From: an uncultured Cocleimonas sp.
Lineage (GTDB): Bacteria > Pseudomonadota > Gammaproteobacteria > Thiotrichales > Thiotrichaceae
Direction of reading: 5' to 3'
Length of the DNA: 64,000 nucleotides
NCBI RefSeq assembly: GCF_947495625.1
Contig: NZ_CANLZW010000022.1
Span: 18,135-82,134 of the forward strand
The notes under the pieces: model-generated
The model's database searches: none
What the model was told of the DNA's origin: nothing
What the model saw: only the letters and a program-made list of their open reading frames with translations
Translations under genes and position numbers: made by a program
Shown here: piece by piece, positions 59,204 through 64,000 of the stretch
Layout of the letters: every line of letters begins with the position of its first letter
Numbering within the stretch: the stretch's first letter is position 1

Positions 59204-60250
59204 TTATTTAAACGCTTTGGCGGCATTACGAATTAATGTTTCAGTGGTATCCCAGTCGATACAGGCATCCGTAATCGAAACACCGTATTCTAATTGAGAA
59301 AGATCTTCCTGCATCTTTTGGTTGCCCCAGTTGATGTTGCTCTCAATCATCATGCCGACTATTGATGAATGACCGTTGAGTCGTTGATCAATACAGTAAT
59401 TAAAAACCGTCGCTTGATTGGCTGGGTCTTTGTTTGAGTTTTCATGGCTACAATCAATCACTAAGTTCTTAGGTAGATTTAACGCTGATAATTTTTCTTC
59501 GCAGTCTTTAATGATCTCTAAATCATAGTTAGGCTTGCCACCGCCGCCACGCAATACGATGTGCCCATAAGAGTTTCCTTTGGTGCGAACAATCGCAACT
59601 TGACCTTGACGATTAATACCAAGAAAACTGTGCGGACTGGTAACGGCCTGCAATGCATCTGTTGCAACCTTTAAGCTGCCATCGGTGCCATTTTTGAAGC
59701 CGACCGGGCATGATAATCCGCTGGCCATTTCTCTGTGTGTCTGAGATTCGGTGGTGCGTGCGCCGATAGCACTCCAGCTAATCAAATCAGCGAGGTATTG
59801 AGGGCTTATAGGGTCTAAAGCTTCGGTAGCTATGGGTAAACCAATTTCAGCTAATTCAATCATTAATTCACGCGCTTGGATTAGCCCGGTTTTGATATCA
59901 AAGGTTCCATCTAAATGAGGATCGTTGATCAAGCCTTTCCAGCCTGTGGTTGTACGAGGTTTTTCAAAATACACACGCATTACAAGAAAGATGCTATCCG
60001 ATACTTCATCTGCGAGTTTTTTAAGTCTGTTCGCATAATCAATAGCAGCTTTAGGGTCATGAATAGAGCAAGGGCCAACCACGACAAATAAACGATCGTC
60101 TTTACCATCGAGAATATTCTCAAGAGTTTTACGGTGTTGGGTGATTGAGTCTTGCTGTTCTGCAGAAAGAGGAATTTGCTCTTTAATTTCAGCAGGCGTT
60201 AGTAGAATCTCGGTGGATTCAATATTAAGGTTTTCTGTATTTGTAGGCAT
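59204..60250 (-). CDS. 3-deoxy-7-phosphoheptulonate synthase, class I (AroF/G/H)
   Basis: A 348-residue DAHP synthase, first step of aromatic amino acid synthesis (PEP plus erythrose-4-phosphate). Typical segments are VVGPCSIHDPKAAIDYA, VYFEKPRTTTGWKGLINDP, SWSAIGARTTESQTHREMASG, GFKNGTDG and IDCSHENSNK. The length is close to E. coli AroG (350). The feedback type (Phe, Tyr or Trp) cannot be assigned by eye. Confidence 0.95.
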   Translation of the reverse strand: MPTNTENLNIESTEILLTPAEIKEQIPLSAEQQDSITQHRKTLENILDGKDDRLFVVVGPCSIHDPKAAIDYANRLKKLADEVSDSIFLVMRVYFEKPRTTTGWKGLINDPHLDGTFDIKTGLIQARELMIELAEIGLPIATEALDPISPQYLADLISWSAIGARTTESQTHREMASGLSCPVGFKNGTDGSLKVATDALQAVTSPHSFLGINRQGQVAIVRTKGNSYGHIVLRGGGGKPNYDLEIIKDCEEKLSALNLPKNLVIDCSHENSNKDPANQATVFNYCIDQRLNGHSSIVGMMIESNINWGNQKMQEDLSQLEYGVSITDACIDWDTTETLIRNAAKAFK

Positions 60251-60368
60251 AACTATTATCTTATTTGTATGTGTGTTGAGTCGAATTTTGAGCGTAATTT
60301 AACATAGATATAGATAAAAGCAGTTATCTCGTATTTAAAACCTAATTAATTACATAAAAAAGTGCCCG

Positions 60369-60384
60369 AAAGGTGGGGGGTGAC
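60369..60384 (+). repeat. Dispersed repeat copy R, diverged
   Basis: AAAGGTGGGGGGTGAC differs from the core at two positions; preceded by AAAAAAGTGCCCG. It lies between divergent aroG-type and tag genes, 43 bp before the tag start. Confidence 0.82.
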
Positions 60385-60426
60385 CTAAAATAAACGCAAT
60401 GAATTCAAAAATAGAGGAATCTGCTC

Positions 60427-60996
60427 TTGAACGATAAAAACCGCTGCGGTTGGGCTCAAGGTAGCCAATTGGAAAAAGATTATCATGATAATGAATGGGG
60501 AGTGCCTGTTCACGATGATCAATTGCTCTTTGAATGTTTAAATCTGGAAAGTGCGCAAGCCGGTTTGAGTTGGGTCACGATTTTGAATAAGCGCGAGAAC
60601 TATAAGGCTGCATTTGATAACTTCCATATTGAAACCGTGTCTAATTATGATGAGGCAAAAATCGCTGAACTTTTAGATAACCCGGGAATCGTAAGAAACA
60701 AGCTTAAAGTCAATGCCACTGTCAATAATGCAAACCGTGTTATGGAAGTACAAAAAGAGTTTGGTAGTTTTGACGCCTATATCTGGCAATTTGTAGATGG
60801 CAAACCATTGGTCAATCAATGGAAGGATATGAGCGAAGTGCCATCTAGCACAGCGTTATCTGATGCGATGAGTAAAGATTTAAAGAAGAGGGGGTTTAAG
60901 TTTATCGGCACCACAATTTGCTATGCCTATATGCAGGCATCGGGGATGGTGAATGATCACGTTACCGATTGTTTTTGCTATAACAAAAATAGTTAA
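60427..60996 (+). CDS. tag: DNA-3-methyladenine glycosylase I
   Basis: A 189-residue base-excision enzyme, same size as E. coli Tag (187). Zinc ligands are recognisable: Cys7 in RCGW, His20 in YHDNEWG, and the His and Cys of VNDHVTDCFCY. The aromatic pocket lies around LESAQAGLSWVTILNKR. The start is TTG at 60427 with GAGGAA nine bases upstream. Removes 3-methyladenine from alkylated DNA. Confidence 0.95.
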   Translation: MNDKNRCGWAQGSQLEKDYHDNEWGVPVHDDQLLFECLNLESAQAGLSWVTILNKRENYKAAFDNFHIETVSNYDEAKIAELLDNPGIVRNKLKVNATVNNANRVMEVQKEFGSFDAYIWQFVDGKPLVNQWKDMSEVPSSTALSDAMSKDLKKRGFKFIGTTICYAYMQASGMVNDHVTDCFCYNKNS

Positions 60997-61206
60997 GTTT
61001 GTGATGAGGTTTATGCGATCAGATATAAGCCTAGCTTGAGAATTTCAAGTGAGCTTTGCGCTTGTGTTTCGATTAATGGCGCATTAGACTGCATGCGATA
61101 AACAGAACACTATTTTGAATGTGGTTTTTTTGTTCAGCTATTTTGGTTCGACTTTTTTGAGGTCAGTCAATGACTTTGCATTCAATTAACGAGAAGAGTA
61201 TTTAAG

Positions 61207-62085
61207 ATGTTTCAGGGAAGTATGGTTGCTCTGGCTACGCCGATGACAACAACAGGTGATTTAGATGAGTCTGCATTAGAAGCCTTGGTCGGTTTTCATC
61301 TTGATGCAGGTACTGATGCTATTGTGGCAATGGGTACAACGGCAGAGTCTGCAACGTTCTCACATAAGGAGCACCGTGCGGCTGTTAAAATGATCATCGC
61401 CCTGGTTGCAGGTAAAATCCCGGTTATCGCAGGTACTGGCTCAAATAGTACCGTTGAAGCCCTTGAATTAACCAAAGCAGCTAAAGAAGATGGAGCGGAT
61501 GCAGTTTTACTGGTTACTCCTTATTACAATAAGCCTCCTCAAGAAGGCCTATTTCAGCATCATAAACTTATCGCAGAAAAAGTTGCGATTCCACAGTTGT
61601 TATATAATGTACCTGGTCGTACTTCTGTCGATATGTTGCCAGAGACGGTTGAACGTCTATCTGACATTTCAAATATCGTTGCTATTAAAGAAGCAACGGG
61701 TGATCTGGATCGTGCCAAAGAAATCATCAAACGTTGTGGCGATAGAATCGATGTAATTAGTGGTGATGATGGTACTGCCATGGAGCTGATTCTTGCCGGT
61801 GGTAAAGGTGATATTTCAGTTACGGCTAATGTAGCGCCTGCATTAATGCATCAAATGTGTAAAGCAGCTTTAGCAGGTGATCGTAAAGCTGCGGAAGAAA
61901 TTAACAATAAGTTAATTCCGCTTCATACCAAACTTTTTGTAGAAGCTAACCCAATTCCAGTAAAGTGGTTATTGCATAAAATGGGCTATGGAAGTAATAC
62001 GATGCGCTTGCCGCTTGTGCCTCTTTCTGAAGAGTTTTACCCAGAAGTTACAGCAGCCGCAGCCGTTGCTGGTATAGAAATCTAA
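61207..62085 (+). CDS. dapA: 4-hydroxy-tetrahydrodipicolinate synthase
   Basis: A 292-residue TIM-barrel lyase of the lysine/meso-diaminopimelate pathway, same length as E. coli DapA. It has MGTTAESATFSHKEH, LLVTPYYNKPPQEGL, YNVPGRTSVDM and the Schiff-base Lys in VAIKEATGDLDR. bamC follows after 80 bp, the conserved dapA-bamC order. Confidence 0.97.
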   Translation: MFQGSMVALATPMTTTGDLDESALEALVGFHLDAGTDAIVAMGTTAESATFSHKEHRAAVKMIIALVAGKIPVIAGTGSNSTVEALELTKAAKEDGADAVLLVTPYYNKPPQEGLFQHHKLIAEKVAIPQLLYNVPGRTSVDMLPETVERLSDISNIVAIKEATGDLDRAKEIIKRCGDRIDVISGDDGTAMELILAGGKGDISVTANVAPALMHQMCKAALAGDRKAAEEINNKLIPLHTKLFVEANPIPVKWLLHKMGYGSNTMRLPLVPLSEEFYPEVTAAAAVAGIEI

Positions 62086-62165
62086 TTTTTAGTTTAAACA
62101 GTATTTGTTAAGCATATCGTTCAACAAGAACGTGTCTGACAGAATAGTTTTATAATGAGGAATCA

Positions 62166-62834
62166 ATGAGTAAATTACACCTTGGCATGATTAACAGCGT
62201 TTTTAAATTTGCGTTATTGTTATTTGTTATTTCTGGAATAACCGCCTGCAGTACCATTAATAATGCTGCTAATAAAGTCACTAGTTTGGTTACCGGTAAG
62301 AAAGCATCAGCTCGCCATGATAATAATAAGACCGTAAAGGATTTGGAATTTCCACCTGATTTAACGGCTCCTGAATTTGATAAAGCGTTTGAGTTGCCAA
62401 CGGGCCCGGTGACTGCTTCTTCTATGAATAGTGTAACGACTACTCCTGCTTATACAAATACTTCTTCTGTTCCAGTGCAAACAACTGCTGCAGTGGCAAA
62501 GCCTCGCTCTGCAAATCTTTCTACCATAAAGAAACAGGGTAACGACTCATATCTTCAGATTAATGATAAATATGAAAGAGCTTTGTTATTAACAGAGATC
62601 ATTCTTGAAAGAATGCAATTCAAAGTAGTTAATAAAATGCTAGCAACGGGTGAGATGAATGTCCGTTATCAAGGAAGTAATCCTGCATTAGTGAAAGGTG
62701 GTAACTATAGAGTATCTGTGATTAATGCTCAGGGTATTCCTTTAGTGCGCATTGCTAAAAGTGAAGGCACTGTTTTAACCACTGCGCAGCATGCTCAAAT
62801 AATATCTCTGCTAAATAGTGAGTTTAATAAGTAA
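62166..62834 (+). CDS. bamC: Outer membrane assembly lipoprotein BamC (NlpB), short form
   Basis: A 222-residue lipoprotein, lipobox ITAC. It carries the conserved unstructured lead VKDLEFPPDLTAPEFDKAFELP, which docks on BamD in E. coli. A Ser/Thr-rich linker and only one helix-grip-like domain follow (about residues 120-220; YLQINDKYERALLLTEIILERM). E. coli BamC has 344 residues with two such domains, so the C-terminal one is missing here. Downstream of dapA. Confidence 0.85.
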   Translation: MSKLHLGMINSVFKFALLLFVISGITACSTINNAANKVTSLVTGKKASARHDNNKTVKDLEFPPDLTAPEFDKAFELPTGPVTASSMNSVTTTPAYTNTSSVPVQTTAAVAKPRSANLSTIKKQGNDSYLQINDKYERALLLTEIILERMQFKVVNKMLATGEMNVRYQGSNPALVKGGNYRVSVINAQGIPLVRIAKSEGTVLTTAQHAQIISLLNSEFNK

Positions 62835-62885
62835 GAGAGGGTTGCTTCTCTAATATCCAGATTACTAGGTTTTAAATAAAATAGA

Positions 62886-63662
62886 ATGATTCGATTTGCA
62901 TCGCTCGGAAGTGGTAGTAAGGGTAATGCAACTCTAATCGAGTCAGGTGTAAAAGATACTGATACGCGAATTATGCTGGATTGTGGTTTCTCTACGAAAG
63001 AAGTAGAGAGTAGGCTGGCAAAACTAGAGCGTTCAGCTGAATCCCTAACTGCAATAGTTATTACGCATGAGCACTCCGACCATATTATTGGTGTCGGCAG
63101 ACTGGCTCGGAAATACAATATTCCTGTTTGGTTGACTCATGGTACATGGGAAAACTGCAAGGATAGTGTCTTCCCCGAAACTAATTTCATTAACTCGCAT
63201 GAAGATTTTGCGATTGATGATATTTTTCTTCATCCATTTCCTGTTCCTCATGATGCGCGAGAGCCCTGTCAGTTTGTTTTCTCAGATGGAGCGTCCAAAT
63301 TAGGAATTGCCACCGATCTTGGTAGTATTACTCCACACGTAATAGAACAGTTAGATAATGTTGATGGTTTGCTGCTCGAATGTAATTACGATAGTCATAT
63401 GTTGCATAACGGTGCCTATCCCCAAAAACTAAAAGAGAGGGTGTCTGGTGACAAAGGGCATCTTGATAATAAGCAATCTTTACAATTATTACAGAATCTC
63501 AAAGTAGCCAAGCTCAAGCATATTATTGGAATGCATGTGAGTGAGAAAAATAATACAGATGAGTATGCGATTGAAGCACTTTGTGATGGGCTCAACTGTG
63601 AAGCAAGCGAGGTATCTATTGCATCTCAATCTTTAGGTTTTGACTGGCGCGAGTTAGCTTAA
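62886..63662 (+). CDS. YycJ/WalJ-like MBL-fold hydrolase
   Basis: A 258-residue metallo-beta-lactamase fold protein. It begins MIRFASLGSGSKGNATLIE and has the zinc motif THEHSDHIIG, then PHDAREP, IATDLG and GLLLECNYD. This pattern is that of the YycJ/WalJ family, thought to act as a 5' nuclease or nucleic-acid-linked hydrolase. 51 bp after bamC, possibly cotranscribed. purC, common at this place, is not found here. Confidence 0.88.
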   Translation: MIRFASLGSGSKGNATLIESGVKDTDTRIMLDCGFSTKEVESRLAKLERSAESLTAIVITHEHSDHIIGVGRLARKYNIPVWLTHGTWENCKDSVFPETNFINSHEDFAIDDIFLHPFPVPHDAREPCQFVFSDGASKLGIATDLGSITPHVIEQLDNVDGLLLECNYDSHMLHNGAYPQKLKERVSGDKGHLDNKQSLQLLQNLKVAKLKHIIGMHVSEKNNTDEYAIEALCDGLNCEASEVSIASQSLGFDWRELA

Positions 63663-63716
63663 ATAATAGGTCTTTTCCTATTTCTGATTTAATTTACCTT
63701 AATGCTAAATTAACAG

Positions 63717-63744
63717 TTGCATCGAAAAAGTAAGTGCCTATAAT
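63717..63744 (+). promoter_or_regulatory. Strong sigma70 promoter, unit 1 (rrn-like)
   Basis: TTGCAT (63717-63722), 16-bp spacer, TATAAT (63739-63744), directly followed by GCGCCGCTC, a GC-rich discriminator typical of stringently controlled rRNA/tRNA promoters. Confidence 0.85.
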
Positions 63745-63841
63745 GCGCCGCTCCAACGAGTTAGCGGCTTGTTAAAGTGGTTGATGTTGTTGGTAGTTTT
63801 GATCTGATTTGGAGTTATTTAAATTAAATTGAAATTAGTAG

Positions 63842-63869
63842 TTGATTCAAATTGAGAGGTGTCTATAAT
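63842..63869 (+). promoter_or_regulatory. Strong sigma70 promoter, unit 2 (rrn-like)
   Basis: TTGATT (63842-63847), 16-bp spacer, TATAAT (63864-63869), then GCGCCGCTC identical to unit 1. Tandem P1/P2 arrangement as in rRNA operons. Confidence 0.87.
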
Positions 63870-64000
63870 GCGCCGCTCTGACAGATTAGGTCACTGGTAA
63901 AGTGTTTTAATGTGTTGGGAGTTTGCTTTGATTTTAACGTAAAAAACATGAATTAAATGTTGCTTCCTTTAAAATCAAAGAGTAGAATTCCCGCCTCGCT

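Larger units (their letters stand above)
63663..64000. other. Stable-RNA operon upstream region
   Basis: A 338-bp stretch with two tandem promoter units (63717-63744 and 63842-63869), each followed by a similar ~75-bp transcribed segment. No coding sequence. The window ends before the RNA gene. Confidence 0.65.

Noticed and set aside
2473..60384. Dispersed repeats as a CRISPR array
   Set aside because: Copies are kilobases apart, in both orientations, with no regular spacers and no cas genes in the window.
60427..60996. tag as a truncated gene because it lacks an ATG
   Set aside because: TTG at 60427 with GAGGAA upstream gives a full-length protein with all zinc ligands.
63955..63980. boxA-like antitermination site near the window end
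   Set aside because: The TGCTTCCTTTAAAA-like sequence is only a loose match and the RNA gene itself is not in view.

Overview
The window looks like chromosomal DNA of a low-GC, Gram-negative gammaproteobacterium. Supporting signs are lptE, bamC, mrcB, yajC-secD-secF, both EF-P paralogues with the EpmA/EpmB lysylation system, a gcvR/bcp pair, Tat-type and lipoprotein signals, and a trimeric-porin-like outer-membrane protein. The TRAP, octaheme cytochrome and glycan genes fit a marine or sulfur-habitat lineage such as the Thiotrichales. That placement is inference; no 16S sequence is present. Almost the whole window is dense housekeeping DNA. No prophage, insertion sequence, CRISPR array or clear pseudogene was seen.

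Layout. 0-7 kb: small membrane protein, cadherin-like lipoprotein, efpL, an Lrp-type regulator divergent from leuA, a YidB-like/Kbp pair, and an NlpC/P60 lipoprotein. 7-15 kb: mrcB (PBP1b), TPR lipoprotein, yoaA-tsaB, MBL hydrolase. 15-22.5 kb: a TRAP transporter (dctP, dctQ, dctM with an unusual 340-residue coiled-coil tail) and an adjacent Cache-domain two-component system. 22.8-29 kb: secF-secD-yajC, epmA-efp, and divergent epmB. 29-40 kb: a glycan region holding a PilZ-like protein, a PglE/PglC/PglF-like trio, a REC/PAS/degenerate-EAL protein, a GNAT, a GT4 glycosyltransferase and a polysaccharide deacetylase. 40.4-43.3 kb: tRNA-Pro(GGG), RpfE-like protein, recJ. 43.4-47.2 kb: a TlpA-like redoxin, an octaheme tetrathionate-reductase-family cytochrome with its membrane cytochrome b, and a cytochrome b561. 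47.5-56.6 kb: fbp, leuS-lptE, two paralogous small secreted proteins, an MltB-like transglycosylase, a porin and an unknown exported protein. 56.7-63.7 kb: gcvR, osmC-like, bcp, a histidine phosphatase, DAHP synthase, tag, dapA-bamC and a YycJ-like MBL protein. The window ends in two tandem strong promoters with GC-rich discriminators, as found before a stable-RNA (rRNA or tRNA) operon.

The most striking non-genic signal is a dispersed repeat with core AAAGTAGGGGGGTGAC, present about 19 times (one per ~3.4 kb). Most copies are intergenic. Many lie just downstream of a gene in the orientation CACCCCCCTACTTNTAGG...TTTTTT, which resembles an intrinsic terminator. Others sit in 5' leaders with the G-run in the mRNA, one apparently supplies a Shine-Dalgarno sequence, and two lie inside coding sequence (tsaB and the NlpC/P60 gene). 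Three copies carry a second, nested sequence in the hairpin loop. This family may be a REP/MITE-like element, a mobile terminator or an uptake-type signal.
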